From Pontederia crassipes (Eukaryota; Streptophyta; Magnoliopsida; Commelinales; Pontederiaceae): 64,000 bases of DNA. Each line of letters begins with the position of its first letter. The first letter of the stretch is position 1. Below, piece by piece: positions 1-11,639 of this stretch. Under the pieces are notes generated by a model. It did not search any database. It was not told where the DNA came from and worked only from the letters and a program-made list of their open reading frames with translations. The stretch is from NCBI GenBank assembly GCA_030549335.1, contig CM060187.1, positions 1,240,001 to 1,304,000 on the forward strand, in the 5' to 3' direction. The translations under genes and the position numbers were made by a program.

Positions 1-559
1 TTATTATAACTTTTGGGGTTTAACTAACCCTTTTTCATATTTGATTATTTATTTTAAGCTCACAAAATACTTTATGCGTTCAATAAAAATGCTACTATCA
101 TCAAGACATAAAATCAAAATAAGAAATGAAATGCGAGCATGAACAAAAATTAGTGGTCTAAGTATCTATAATTTTACTTGGTAGCAAACACTTTTCAAAT
201 TACCCAATACTAAGGTGATGAAACAAGTAAAATTATGGCAATAAAATTTCATAAGTGCATAGGGTGTCCTTGAATTTCACTTTAAGTGCAATTAAGGAGA
301 ACGAGCAATAAGGGAAAATGACGATGAATGGTATTTTTGTGCTTTTCGAAAATTTTTACTTTTTTATTTCATAAGATGCATGATAAAACAAATATGCAAT
401 ACTGAAATAAACCAAGCGAAAGCAAACATACAGTACAATAAGCAAACATGATGCATGAAATGTAACCTCCCTCGAGCTTGAACTAAACACTGTCCTTAGT
501 GTTAGCCAAATAAGGTAAGGAGTACAAGATGCAAGACTCAAAAATATAAAAAAGAAGAA
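1..559. other. AT-rich spacer, no gene seen
   Basis: I see no supported coding sequence. The short open frames here are T-rich and low in complexity. It may be the flank or distal part of the retroelement remnant that follows, but I see no terminal structure. Confidence 0.5.
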
Positions 560-1880
560 AGGAAAAAGACACAACCAGCTAGCCCATCGGAGGAGGCGGT
601 GGAGGTGATGGATACTGCCAAAGTAGTCTCGAACGATCTTCTCAAGATGATCCTGACGGGTGGTGAGCGTCTAAAATTGTGCCTGAGTCTCCTGGTGGTG
701 CTGTTGCATCAGCTTGAGTTGTCTCTTGTGGCTCACAAGAATGGCGGCCAATGCGTTAGACATCGAAACTGATAGAGGTAGAAGCATACATCGGCTGAGA
801 TGTAGACCCATGCTGAAGTGGTGGACTCGAGGCCACAAAGGGTGGCTGCGTGTGCTGTGAAGGCCTCTCGTCCTACAGAGGTACTAGATCCTCGTCATAT
901 AGATCTGGGTGTGCATGAGGGTCTGCTATGTGACGAGGCTCCACCTGTCTCAAAGAAGGAAAGTATGTTTAGTTTGCGCGATCAAAGATAGTGAAGCGAT
1001 CAACATCAGTGCACGGCAGTGTCTTGACCCTTTTGCAAAACTTGAAGACCAGACCACTTGAAGTCCTCTCGACAAGGTTCATATGAAGAACCGTGGTCAT
1101 CCTAATAAATGTGGGCTCGATGGGCTCAAGAGAGGATAGTCAAGGTCCAAATAGATGGCTATAGGAGTGATCAGACCACCATTGATAACTTTGCATGAAG
1201 TCTTGTCGGCCAAGATGACGCCTAAGTTGATCTACCTTCCTTCCACCATAGCCCATAATATCTCCAGTTTTGTAGTATTAATGGCACCCTCACTTTCTCC
1301 TCTACCGCAGATGGTATAAGAGATGATCCTGTGAGCATATCGAAATACCAGATTCTGAATAAGACTTGCCTTTGCTCGGGATGGAAGGAAGGGCTCATCA
1401 TTTGTTATAGCTTTCCAGAAGGCAGCTCCCTGAAACTCAAGAGAAGTAGTAGAAGACTCCAGTAGGGGAAATCCATAAATAGAGTTGAACTCCGGCATAG
1501 AAAAGTTGTATTCATTATTAAAAATCTGGAAGCCGACCCGATGGTGAGTGTATGAACTAAAGAACTCATGGCACAATTTCTCGTATGTCGACCATCGTTG
1601 ATCCAGAAAGGTCCGCATCCCCACCTCTCAAGAGTAACATAATGTCAGCATCAATATTCAAATCTGCCATTGTTTTGAAGCATGCGTACCTGGTGGGGGT
1701 AATAGTGAAGAATAATGTTTGCCGGTAGTGTTTGCATTGGTAGAGTCTCAAAATTCGAGACTAGTAGGTCTTGGTGGCCGTTCTTCCTGTTAGAGAGCTT
1801 CATTAGCATCTGTTGAAGAAACATTGGAACGACGGACTAGAAACTTCCGACGAGGTTGCATTGTGAAATATGGCTTCCGA
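560..1880 (-). pseudogene. Athila-type Ty3/gypsy ORF1 (gag-like) remnant
   Basis: The longest open piece (1232-1624, minus) contains a YEKLCHEFFSSY stretch, PEFNSIYGFPLLE and RYAHRIISYTICGRGESEG. These resemble the Athila ORF1 family, in which a conserved RY-HR-------GR block precedes an E-L--L/M region. Further down the minus strand (about 1080-1220) the frame reads approximately LSSLEPIEPTFIRMTTVLHM, again like Athila ORF1, but it is broken by stops. No LTRs were found, so this is an internal fragment of a dead element. The family call rests on motif memory and is moderate. Confidence 0.55.
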
Positions 1881-1889
1881 AGCAATTTG

Positions 1890-2390
1890 TGCAAGAAACC
1901 CAGCCCGATTTCAAGGGAGCTCGGCCCGGGTATATAGATACCGTGAAAGCTGACCCGAACGAAAAATCCGACCCGGGTATGATGTTGATGCAGCCTGGGT
2001 TGAAGAGTGTAATGCATGATGGATTATGCAGTGCACGGCCCGGGTGCTAGCAGTGGCGTGAGTCGGACCCGGTGCGAGATGATATCCGGGGCACCTGTAG
2101 AAGACTGCCGTCCAGGGCTCAAAGATGGATTGCTTGGCCTGAGGATGGTCGATGGTAGCGCGGCGGCGGCAGTCCGATGTCAGCGACGACGAAGAGAAGA
2201 CGCGGCGGCGGCGTTCATGATGAAGGCGGAGCGGCCGGCAGCCATGAGAACAAAAGATCTGGAGATGGAGGCGCGGCGATCATGGATGGCACAAAGACGG
2301 CGGTGGTGTCATGACGAAAGTGCTGGGCGGCAGATCTGGTCACCGAAGCTGAAGCAGAGATGCGGCGGCGCAGATTGGGCCTAAGTTTCC
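1890..2390. other. GC-rich segment with repeated CCCGGG/GACCCG motifs
   Basis: This segment has dispersed GACCCGGGT and CGGCCCGGGT motifs followed by a GGCGGCGG-rich part. A similar CCCGGGCC-rich patch occurs at 4440-4720. The open frames across it (for example 2016-2384 plus) have arginine- and alanine-rich composition and no recognisable domain, so I treat them as compositional. At 2330-2343 it carries a GGCAGATCTGG motif that recurs in transposon cores elsewhere in the window. Confidence 0.45.
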
Positions 2391-3273
2391 ATTTTTAAAT
2401 CTCAAGAGTCCCTAACTTTCAATTTTTAAGTCATTGAGTTGAGAATATGACAAGATTATATCGTGCATCATGATATTTCAAGTAACTTGGAGGAAGTGCC
2501 AGGACGTTAGGTAAAACTTTTTCCTACTACTATCCCCTAGGTCAGTATTGCAACAACACAACATGATAGACTAGAAAAAGTATTAGTTCTCGAAGTTCCT
2601 GAATATTTAGGGATAATAGAGAAACTATATATGGATTAATCACATAACAATGATGTTGGAGAAACTTATCCTGTGAATAATGCACTAGAAATTAAAGCAT
2701 CCTCGTGGTATTCGGACAAACAAACCAAAGAGGAAAACCCAAAACTCTAGCAGTTTTTGATCACTGAAATCTTATTTTTCTTGGGCTTTATTGTACAAGG
2801 ATGAAAAATATGAATGATTGAGTACAGCTGAGATAATATCATGGAAAGTGAAATAAATTTTAAGAAAAAGTAAGAACGACAACATAGCATCTATCCTCTA
2901 GTTGATCAAAAGACATCATGACTTCGAATGCACAGACTCCTCCATTTCTTGTTCACTTCAACTTGCAAATTTTCAGACTAAAGAGGTTGACCCGAAACAT
3001 GCCATCAACTTTTTAGGGCAACACAAAACCATTTAAGATAGCAAATATGATAGACGAAGCTTCAAAACAACAGTTAGATGCGAAAGTCACCACATTTGCA
3101 TATACTTAATCATCCCTTAAAAATGCTTGGTATTAGTTACAACCATTTTTTTTTTAGAGGATAGTTGCAACCAATAGAAGAAATTGATTGTCTGAACATT
3201 TATCAAGTAACATTTGTCAAAAGCCCAAAACGTGGCTACCAATTCTTTTACCAACAAGTTCTAGAGAAATTAA
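2391..3273. other. AT-rich spacer
   Basis: I see no coding or terminal-repeat structure in this stretch. It ends abruptly where similarity to 9861-10485 begins. Confidence 0.5.
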
Positions 3274-3961
3274 GTATGAGTACTAAACATAAAAATGCCT
3301 GCGTTCAACCATGACCTAATACGACTCATTCAGATAGATATACCATCTAATATAACATATGAACATACAAACTCATGCTAGACTCGACCATAACCATATG
3401 CACGTGCCACCCAAAACATAATCTCCGCACACACACCACCACGTCACGAGTCATCATCATGTACGTGTGAGGATCACACAAGGGAGCAAGCTCAACCGTT
3501 AGCATAAAGCTAAGTGTGAGTTTGTATAAATCATAAATCAGTTCTGTCAAAATAAGCATGAAGAGATCATATAATCAAATGTAAAAGTGGATCATAAAAG
3601 AGAGACATGATTCATACATTTCCTCCCCTTTCTTTTCCATAGTTGACTTCATGTTCATCATTCGTGGTCATCATTCGTATACTTCGTCATGAGGACAAAG
3701 TTCTTTTTTTCATCTTTTGGCCATTTATTCTTTCGCACTTTTGTTCTTTGATTCTTTTGATTCTTTCGTTCTTTGATTCTTTTGTTCTTTTGAAGAGCTC
3801 TTCATTCTTATAGGGAATATCATTGCCAGCACACAAGGTGCAACTATCTAGACTATCATGGGCCAGTGGGGGATCAGTGACACGACCAGTTCCGTCAGGT
3901 TGGGATGACCACGCGCAAGGCGGAAACATCGGTAAAAAGGGAGAGACTCCCATCTAGATAG
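3274..3961 (-). repeat. LTR-related repeat, copy 1 (presumed 3' LTR part)
   Basis: This segment, from TATGAGTACTAAACATAAA to GGGAGAGACTCCCATCTAG, is closely repeated in the same orientation at 9861-10485, with scattered substitutions and a roughly 45-bp pyrimidine-rich indel. The two copies flank the minus-strand gypsy remnant at 5483-9406, as expected of LTRs. Only this part is shared. The LTR start TGTAGCATCC, present at 9591, is absent on this side, so the outer 270 bp was deleted or replaced. The orientation is inferred from the coding remnant. Confidence 0.75.
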
Positions 3962-5482
3962 GGCAAATGGTAACCCGTGAGGAAGTGCAACGCTTAAGGC
4001 TAGCTTAGACCTCTCTTTCAATCCGAAGATCGATCAAGATCGTATGGAGCATAGCTCTGAATCATCTTTAAGTTCTTTTCTTTTGATAATAAATTAGTTG
4101 GACAAAGGCTTAAATAAATCAAAGGGTTCGATTACGGTCGAATTTCTTTTGACTATGTACCGGATGCCCGGAAGTCAAGCAATCGACTTTCTTTAGATCT
4201 TTTCAGCCATTTATCATTTCATAATGATTCATCATTGTTCTTCATGTGGTTCATAAGAGTTTCATCATTCATCGTTCATGGAGGATCATAATCAAGTTGG
4301 CATCACATTCCTTCAGTTCCGTTTAATCGTAAGAAGGGTAAACATGGTTCTGTTGAGCATAATTAACTTCGTAGACAGATCATATATCAAATATGTAAAG
4401 GAGGGTTCAAAAATCATAATATTATCATTCTGTTGGTCAGAACCTGGGTCGAGCATGCGTGGAACCCGGGCCGAGTTTCGATGAAATCAAACTCAAAAAT
4501 TCCGAGTGGGAACCCGGGCCGGTTAGGGTCATACTCGGGCAGAGTTGGGAGCACGATCGGGTCGGGAGGTCTATCCGTCCGATCGACTTCTTCGGTCGAC
4601 ACTCGGGTCGGGTTGTGAATTGTTGCGGAGCTCGGAGTGAGCATTAATGGCAGATATCCGTACCGAGTTGGGAAGAGCTCGGTCCGGACTTGGCATGACT
4701 CGGGCTGGGTTTTGTCATGCCAAAAAATAGATTGGTCGATTTATCTTTCCGTCGATCGCCGGTGCAATACATACAATTTATCAGATTCTTGAACACGTAC
4801 AGATACATCTTTTAACTACCTAAAATACATGTAAATAGTTCTATTAGACAATTGTGCACAAACTCATGTTTAGCCGGACATTGGGTTGGATTCTAGTACA
4901 GATAGAGAAACATGTTCATAGCTTCGTAAACATAACATGGCATGATATCTATTCACATAATCATATCTTTCTAACATTTTTGGGTCTCAATAGGCATGAA
5001 AATGTTCAATCGCAGCATGAAATAGTCCAGGGGATCAATATGCTACGAGTTCAAATCGTTGATTTCAAATTTCTTCATCTACGAGTTCGTCGTGAATTCT
5101 TTTATCTTCCAGAAGTAAACTATGATAGAGATTTCGAACTAGACATCTCTTAGACTATGATTTTGCGGTTCATCCTCACGGTGTTCATCCTCAGGTTCGC
5201 TGCTGCTCTCCGACATCACTCGCGTTCGTGGTCATCTCCGACGACGTCCCTCCGTCTCCTGGTCACACACGCGTCGGGGAAGAGGAGAAACGGAGTGAGA
5301 GAGAGAGAGAGAGCGAGAAGAGGAAAACCTGAGAAGGAAAGGGGGAGAGGGGTTTTAAGGGGCTGGTCATCATCCCTTGGCCTCCCCCTTCCTGGTTCCA
5401 TTGAAGAGGGGAGAGGAAGAGATTCGGCCAGTGCATTGAAGGGGAAGAGGAAGAGAGGGGTCACGTGCTTATTTGTTTCATT
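3962..5482 (-). repeat. Probable remainder of the 3' LTR of the minus-strand chromovirus
   Basis: This stretch lies between repeat copy 1 and the end of pol, where an LTR would sit. It contains a CCCGGG-rich patch (4440-4720) and a GA-rich tract (5278-5350). The matching portion is missing from the other side, because copy 2 ends near 10485 and runs into unrelated gypsy sequence. I see no host gene; the open frames at 4854-5153 and 5157-5555 show no domains. The assignment is by position only. Confidence 0.4.
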
Positions 5483-8235
5483 TCATTCATTTTTTTGGAT
5501 GAACAATATAATACCCATAGAAAAAGAATTTATCCTCGAATCCTGTAAGGAGTAGAGCTTACCGAATAAGTGCGAAAAATTTTTGCACATCCCAGACTCG
5601 AGTTCCCATGTTGCATTTCTTCCATGATGGTACTTCCATGCGATCTTGTCCAGCGGAACCTCCTTGTCCTTTCGACACTGGACCTTGCGGTCTAAGATCT
5701 TTGTCGTGTACTCCACGTAGGTCAGGTCCTCCTTCAGGTTTGGCTCTTCGATTATCACGACATTGGCATGGCCGTGCTTGTACTTCCGGAGCATGGATAC
5801 GTGGAAGACATTGTGGAATCTTCCGTAAGAAAAAGTTAGGGCCAATCTACAAGCTGCATCGCCGACCAACTCGAGGACATCGAAGGGGCCAACAAACTGA
5901 GGGCTAGGGCTAATCTACAAGTTGCATCGCCGACCAACTCGAGGACATCGAAGGGGCCAACAAATCGAGGGCTAAGCTTTCCCCGTTTGCTGAACCGCAT
6001 GACTCCCTTCATCGAAGACACCTTCGGTAGCACCTGGTCTCCGATCTTGAAAATTTGCTCTCGTCACTTCTTATCGGCGTAGCTCTTTTGTCATGACTGT
6101 GCAGCCTTCATTCTCTTCTAGATGACGTCCACAATATTTGTATACTCCTGAGCTCGGACCGCTAGCTCCTCGCTCATCGCTATCCGCTCGCTGACCTCGC
6201 CCAGTACGTAGGCGAATGGTAAGGTTTTTTGTACATCACCTCGAAAGGTGCCATGCCAATGCTAGAGTGGAAGCTATTGTTGTACGAGAACTCGATCAAC
6301 AGTAGATGCTCCTCCCAACTAATCTGTCAATTCAAGGCACACACTCTAAGCATGTCCTCCAACCTCAGGATCGTCCTCTCCAACTTTTCATCAATCTGTG
6401 GATGGAAGGCTGTGTTGTATCTCAGCCTGGCGTCAAATGCCTTTTGCAGACTTTTCCAAAATTTCGATGCGAATCGGGGATCACAGTCCGACATGATCGA
6501 GACTGAAATACCATGAAGTCGGATGATATCTCGTACATAGACCTCCAGTAGACTCTCCATGGATTGCTTCCACCTTATCGGAATGAAGTGGGCCGCCTTC
6601 ATCAACCTGTCGACCATGACCCAAATAGCATCATGACCCTTGAATGTCCTAGGTAATTATGAGATGAAGTCCATCATGATGTTCTCCCACTTCCATTTTG
6701 TCACTCCTAGTGACTTCATGAGTCCGTACTGTCGTTGGTGCTTGGCCTTCACCTTTTGACATATCAGAAATTTGGAGACGTAGTTGGCTATCTCCCTTTT
6801 CATGTCGTTTCACCAGAAATTGCGTCTGATGTCCTTGTACATCTTTATGCTACCCTGATGGATCGCAAATGCTGAATTGTGGCCTTGTTGAGCACCTCTC
6901 GTCGGATTGTAGCATCATTCGGATCCCAAAGATGGTTTTGATATTTGATTCCTCCATCGTTACCGAACATCAAGTCTTCTGGTTCACTTTGGCCTCTCTT
7001 GAACATCTTCGTATAATCGGTGTCAGCCATCTATGCGGTGATGATCCTACTGATGAGACTCGGCTGCAGCTGGTGCATCATCAGAATCGCTTTGTGCCAT
7101 GTAGCTCGAGGATTCCACTGGTTGAGTTCCTCGATCATCTCGTACTGGCATAGCTGGAGGAACGCTAGTGAAGCCTCCCATTTTTGATTAAGAGCGTCGA
7201 CTACCGAGTTCGCCTTGCCAAGAAGATAGTTGATCGTGAACTCGTAGTCTTTGAGGAACTCCATCCATCGTCTTTGCCGCATGTTGAGATCCTTCTAGGT
7301 GAAGACGTATTTCAGGCTCTTATGGTCGGTGAACACCTGAATCTCTTCATCGTATAGGTAGAGCCTCCATATCTTCAGGGCGAACATGATTGCTACCAGC
7401 TCTACATTGTGTGTCAGATAATTCACCTCGTGCTTCTTCAACTGTCTCAAGACGTAGGCAACTACCTTTTCGTGTTGCATCAGGACACATCCGAGGCCAG
7501 TGCCACATGTAAAGTTATAGATGGTGTACCCTTGGCTCCCTGATGGTATGGTGAGGATCAAAGTGGAGGTCAGTCTATTCTTCAACTCTTGGAAGCTACT
7601 CTCACACTAGTCTGTCTAGACGAACTTCTCATTCTTCTTAGTCAGATGAGTGAGCAGGACTGCAATCTTTGAGAAATCCTAGATCCTAGGCAGTGGGTAC
7701 TTGTTCTTGATTGTGACCTTGTTCATCATCCGGTAGATGCAGAGTTGTAGCAATCTGTCCTTCTTCTTCACAAATAGAACCGGAGCACCCCAAGGGGAGA
7801 CGTGGAGTCGGATGAACCCCTTGTCGAGTAACTCCTGAATTTATTTCTTCAGCTCTAACATCTCCACTGGGCCATTCGGTAGGCAGCCTTAGAGATCGGT
7901 GTTGTCTCTAGTGAAACATCAATTCTGAAGTCGATCTCCCTCGTCCCTAGTTCCACGTCAATTTTGAAGTTGATCTCCCTCCTAGGCAGCAATTCGGAGA
8001 TGTCCTCTGGAAAAACATTCGAAAATCTCTAGCCACGTCGACCTGGTGTAGAACTGGTGTCGGTGCATGGTCACGCTAATCAGGTACCCTCTACAACCCT
8101 TCCATATTAGCTTGTGCACCTTCATGGCAATCCATACCTAAGATGACATCGTAATCCACCATGGGGATTACAATCAAGTTAGCAGAAAAATTCTTCCCGT
8201 CCACATCAACTGGTACCTCAGGAAGGGTACCTCGT
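5483..8235 (-). pseudogene. Ty3/gypsy chromovirus pol remnant (protease, RT, RNase H, integrase, chromodomain)
   Basis: Reading the minus strand, about 8235-8100 shows the end of an aspartic-protease region (VDYDVILGMD). About 7850-7690 shows the start of RT ([14 protein letters not shown], then [14 protein letters not shown]). RNase H follows (7585-7031: [39 protein letters not shown]). Integrase is at 6617-6327 (VDRLMKAAHFIP, FHPQIDEKLERT). The C-terminus (5869-5483) has FHNVFHVSMLRKY and a chromodomain ending IAWKYHHGRNATWE. Frames are interrupted many times. RT passes almost directly from NKYPLPRI to DFSKIAVLL, so the catalytic YVDD region is deleted. The chromodomain points to the Tekay/Del group. 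The element cannot move by itself. Confidence 0.88.
5830..5978 (-). repeat. Two tandem copies of a ~74-bp pol segment
   Basis: The block around AATCTACAAGCTGCATCGCC to CCAACAAACTGAGGGC is followed at once by a second copy (AATCTACAAGTTGCATCGCC to CCAACAAATCGAGGGC). It duplicates part of the sequence coding the region between integrase and chromodomain. The copies differ at a few bases, so this is an old local duplication within the dead element. Confidence 0.85.
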
Positions 8236-8387
8236 TGTGTGGAGGGTCTCCATTGATGTCTTTACATTCATTTATAGGTGCACTAAAGGAGGAAACACGT
8301 GCCTTAGATATAAAAGAGTGTTAAACACATGCCTTCGATTTCTCCTTCCTTCGGTAGGATGGAGTTTACCGAGTTTCAAAAAGTTCC

Positions 8388-8749
8388 TTAAAACTTGCCC
8401 AGGGAATAACCATTTGGTTCGGGAACTTAGTCTCTCGCGTCGCCTCCCACCAGTCGCTGGCCCGACTAGTGAGCATATGGGTAGTGTAGAGGACCTTACC
8501 ATCTTCGCCTAATCGGCCGGTGTAGAACAATCGCTTCGTCGCAGTAAGCTAGTGGATAGCTTCTTTGTAGTCCACCGCCCCTTTAAAGTAGGGCGGGTGC
8601 AACTTCAGGAAGGCCTGAATCGTATCCTCGCTGCGAGGTGTTGTCGGTGGTGCTGGAGGAAGAAATGATGTCTGGTACATAGGTACCGAGTACGTCGACT
8701 ACTGTGAGGGCGGTTGGAGTCCTGTGGCTGTACTGGAGGAAGCTTCTGC
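8388..8749 (-). pseudogene. Gypsy gag remnant, inner part
   Basis: The minus strand reads about LPPAPPTTPRSEDTI, then AFLKLHPPYFKGAVDYKEA, HWLTATKRLFYTGRLGEDGK, and VLYTTHMLTSRASDWWEATR, ending near FPNQMVIPWASFKE. This is the typical retrotransposon gag layout (F-L-L-PP-F-G, W-----K-F, A---L---A--WW). It stops near 8390, where unrelated sequence continues to the protease remnant at 8235, so the nucleocapsid zinc knuckle is deleted. It was once continuous with 9279-9406, before the MITE at 8750-9270 inserted. Confidence 0.82.
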
Positions 8750-9270
8750 TAGGGGTGTTCATGGGTCGGGTTGGACCCAACCCGTGAACAAACCCGACCC
8801 GACCAAATTTGGTCGGGTCAAAGGGTTGGGGGGACTGAATCCGACCCAACCTGATCCGGTTCGGGTCAGGTCGGTCGGGTGGTCGGTTACCCGACACCCA
8901 ATTTTTAACCCAACCACCCAATTTTCATTTTTTTTATTTTTTTCTTACTATTTTTACATTTTATTTAATATAAAAAATATTATTTAATATTATTTTAAAG
9001 CATAAAATAAGTTTTCTAATTCTAACTATTTAATATTATTTTTGCACTTAAAATATTTTATTTTAATTTTTAAATTTTTTTAAATCAAATATAAGATTAA
9101 ATTTGAATAAAAAAGAAAAAAAATAAAAAGTTCGGGTTGATTGGGTCGGTTTGGTCGACTCGGGTTGGAAAAATCCAACCCGTACTTGACCCGACCCATA
9201 GTCGGGGTCGAGTTCGGGTCAGGTCGGGTCATCGGGTTCACGAGTCGACCCGATCCGGTGAACACCCCTA
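8750..9270. mobile_element. hAT-type MITE inserted in gypsy gag
   Basis: The ends are inverted repeats TAGGGGTGTTC and GAACACCCCTA. The flanks GCTTCTGC (8742-8749) and GCTCCTGT (9271-9278) match at 6 of 8 positions, as for an aged 8-bp hAT target duplication. Both arms are rich in GGGTCGGGTT-type motifs (inverted relative to each other) around an AT-rich centre near 8925-9120, so the element can fold into a long hairpin. There is no transposase. It splits the gag reading frame of the retroelement. Confidence 0.88.
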
Positions 9271-9278
9271 GCTCCTGT

Positions 9279-9406
9279 TGTATGCCCTCTGCTACTTGAC
9301 ACTCTGGAGCGGAGTCAAGTCCATCCATAGTAATCTCCGAGGCAACCGCGATCCCTCCACGTCCGCGCCCATGGCCTCTGACGCGATGAGCTGCCAAATG
9401 TGTCAT
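9279..9406 (-). pseudogene. Gypsy gag remnant, N-terminal part
   Basis: An ATG at 9406 on the minus strand opens MTHLAAHRVRGHGRGRGG and runs to EGIQQEL, where the MITE at 8750-9270 interrupts it. It lies about 165 bp downstream of the primer-binding site on the element's coding strand, a normal gag start position. Residues after the MITE resume the proline-rich gag stretch. Confidence 0.7.
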
Positions 9407-9570
9407 GGGAGCTATCTATAAACATAACAATTCATAGCAATCATAACTTTAAAAGTAGTAAGTTTCTTACTTTACTTGTCAACGGTTGGGTGTGACAGTA
9501 GCTCTGGTGGGTTCATATGGACCATACCTAGACTTAACTCTATTTCTAGGATGTCAAGAGAGTCTTAGTG

Positions 9571-9584
9571 TTAGGCTCTGATAC
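9571..9584 (-). other. Retrotransposon primer-binding site (initiator tRNA-Met type)
   Basis: The plus strand reads GGCTCTGATACTA, so the minus strand reads TAGTATCAGAGCC. This differs at one base from the usual TGGTATCAGAGCC, which pairs with the 3' end of initiator tRNA-Met. It lies just inside the LTR end at 9591 and fixes the element's orientation. Confidence 0.8.
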
Positions 9585-9590
9585 TATAAA

Positions 9591-10485
9591 TGTAGCATCC
9601 TGAAATTCAACCTCGTCACGTGGCGAGATCTCCTCTCGTGCGCTACTTTTTCTTCGGTCTTTTTTTGACTCTTTTATTGACCCAACGATTAAGAAAAATG
9701 ACACATAAGCGGAAGACTTATCAATATAAAATAATATAACAACAGGGGTGAAATGCGGAATCAAAAGAGATCAAATACGTCAAACTGTCTCGATCTGAAG
9801 CATAGTGTGGAAGCAAAAAGGTACATTCCACGATCTCAGTACGAAGTAGAAAAAGTAAAAGTATGAGTACTAAACATAAAAATACCTACGGTCAGCCATG
9901 ACCTGATACGACTCATTCATATAAATATACCATCTAATATAACATATGAACATACAAACTCATACTAGACTCGACCATAATCATATGCACGTGCCACCCA
10001 AAGCGTAATCTATGCTCACACACCAACACGTCACGAATCATCATCATGTACTTGTGGGGGAACACACAGGAGAGCAAGTTCAACCGTTAGCGTAAAGCTA
10101 AATGTGAATTCATATAAATCATATGTCAGTTATGTCAGAATAAGCATGAAGAGATCATATAATCAAATTTAAAAGTGGATCATAAAAGAGAGACATGATT
10201 CATACATTTCCTTTCCTTTCTTTTTCATATTTGATTTCTTGTTCATCATTCGTATAGTTAGTCATGAGGACAAAGTTCTTCTTTTCATCTTTTGGCCATT
10301 TATTCTTTCGTTCTTTTGAAGAGCACTTCATTCTTGTAGGAAATACCATTGCCAGTCCACAATGTGCAACTATCTAGACCATCATGGGTCAGTGGAGGAT
10401 CAGTGCCACGGCCAGCCCCGTCGGGCTGGGATGACCGCACGCAAGGCAGAAACATTCGTAAAAAGGGAGAGACTCCCATCTAGAT
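9591..10485 (-). repeat. 5' LTR (partial) of the minus-strand chromovirus
   Basis: On the minus strand the LTR ends with GGATGCTACA immediately before the PBS; on the plus strand this is TGTAGCATCC at 9591. The part from 9861 to 10485 is repeated at 3274-3961. Beyond 10485 the similarity stops and another gypsy fragment follows, so the LTR is truncated at its upstream end. Confidence 0.78.
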
Positions 10486-10702
10486 AAGGTTGTTGCATGT
10501 GATGCTGAATGAGTAATTCCCAAGTAATCAAGTAATATGCGAGCGATAATTGATCTAAAAGTAGATTATTACAGAAACTTCCATTAGAAATCTGAAAACT
10601 AACCCGAATGACATAAAAGAAAGGATTAACGCGTGAATATGAAGTAAGCTAAATGTCAAGAAAGCATGAATATGAAGTAAGCTAAAACACCGAGAATGTA
10701 CC
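10486..10702. other. Junction sequence between gypsy fragments
   Basis: This short stretch contains a directly repeated motif, CATGAATATGAAGTAAGCTAAA (10633 and 10664). There is no coding similarity. It joins the truncated LTR to the next element remnant. Confidence 0.4.
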
Positions 10703-10719
10703 TCAATGCTCCTTGAAAG

Positions 10720-11160
10720 CTCCAACGTCGTCACGGGTGGAGAATGCGGGATCGGAGAGAATGCCAAACTCATAATCCTTCATAAATTCTATCCATCGTC
10801 TCTGTCTCATGTTGAGTTCCTTTTGAAAGAACACATACTTGAGACTTTTATGGTTAGTGAAAACTTCAAACTCTTCTCCATATATGTAGTGCCTCCATAT
10901 TTTCAGAGCAAACACTACTGCTACCAACTCCAAATAATGAGTAAGATAGTTCCTCTCATATGACTTGAGTTAGAGTCATAGGCCACCACTCTTCCATGTT
11001 GCATTAACACACAACCCAGTCCAATTTCATAACATCACTATATATTGTGTAGCCTCCAACTTCTGTGGGAATTGTTAGCACTGATGTAGTGGTCAATCTC
11101 TTCTTCAGCTCTAGGAAACTATCTTCACACTTTTGTGTCCAATTGAACTTTTCTGCAAAA
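10720..11160 (-). pseudogene. Second Ty3/gypsy remnant: RT/RNase H piece
   Basis: The minus strand encodes FNWTQKCEDSFLELKKRL, LTIPTEVGGYTIYSD, then [16 protein letters not shown] and [26 protein letters not shown]. This is the Ty3 RNase H region. It is similar to, but clearly diverged from, the copy at 7031-7600, so it is a different element. It is truncated right after KDYEF and at 11160. Confidence 0.85.
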
Positions 11161-11163
11161 AAT

Positions 11164-11639
11164 ATATATCTATAAAGGAAAGAATGACGGCAACTCAAAG
11201 TTGCCAGAAAAGTTATGCAGACAAAAAGAGAAGAGAACAGATCTACCAAATTGGAAATCACATGCTATTGAAAGTGTCTCCCACCAAAGGAGTCGTGAGG
11301 TTCAGTAGTAAGGGCAAGCTAACTCCTAGATATATCGGTCCGTTTGAGATTCTAGAGGAGGTGGGAGAAGAGGAATACAAGTTGGCGTTGCCTCCTTCAT
11401 GCGCCAGAATCTACAATATTTTTCATGTGTCCATGCTTCGCAAGTACACATATGGCAGTTTCCATGTGGTGGTGATTGAAGAGTCAACCATCAAGGAAGA
11501 CCTCACCTATGAAGAATATGCTACAGAGATATTAGAATATAAAGAACGTCGTTTGAGGAACAAGGTGGTGAAGATGACGAAGATTGCATGGAAGTACCAC
11601 AATGAAACCGAAGCGACATGGATCCAGAAGAAGAAATAA
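11164..11639 (+). pseudogene. Ty3/gypsy integrase C-terminus and chromodomain remnant
   Basis: The plus strand reads TATQSCQKSYADKKRRE, GNHMLLKVSPTKGVVRFSSK, GKLTPRYIGPFEILEEVG, NIFHVSMLRKYTYG, and a chromodomain EEYATEILEYKERRLRNK ending AWKYHNETEATW, then stops at 11637-11639. The C-terminal frame is open for about 155 residues. Upstream integrase is missing: the sequence joins head-to-head at about 11160 with a minus-strand RNase H fragment. A polypurine tract and LTR follow directly. Confidence 0.88.
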
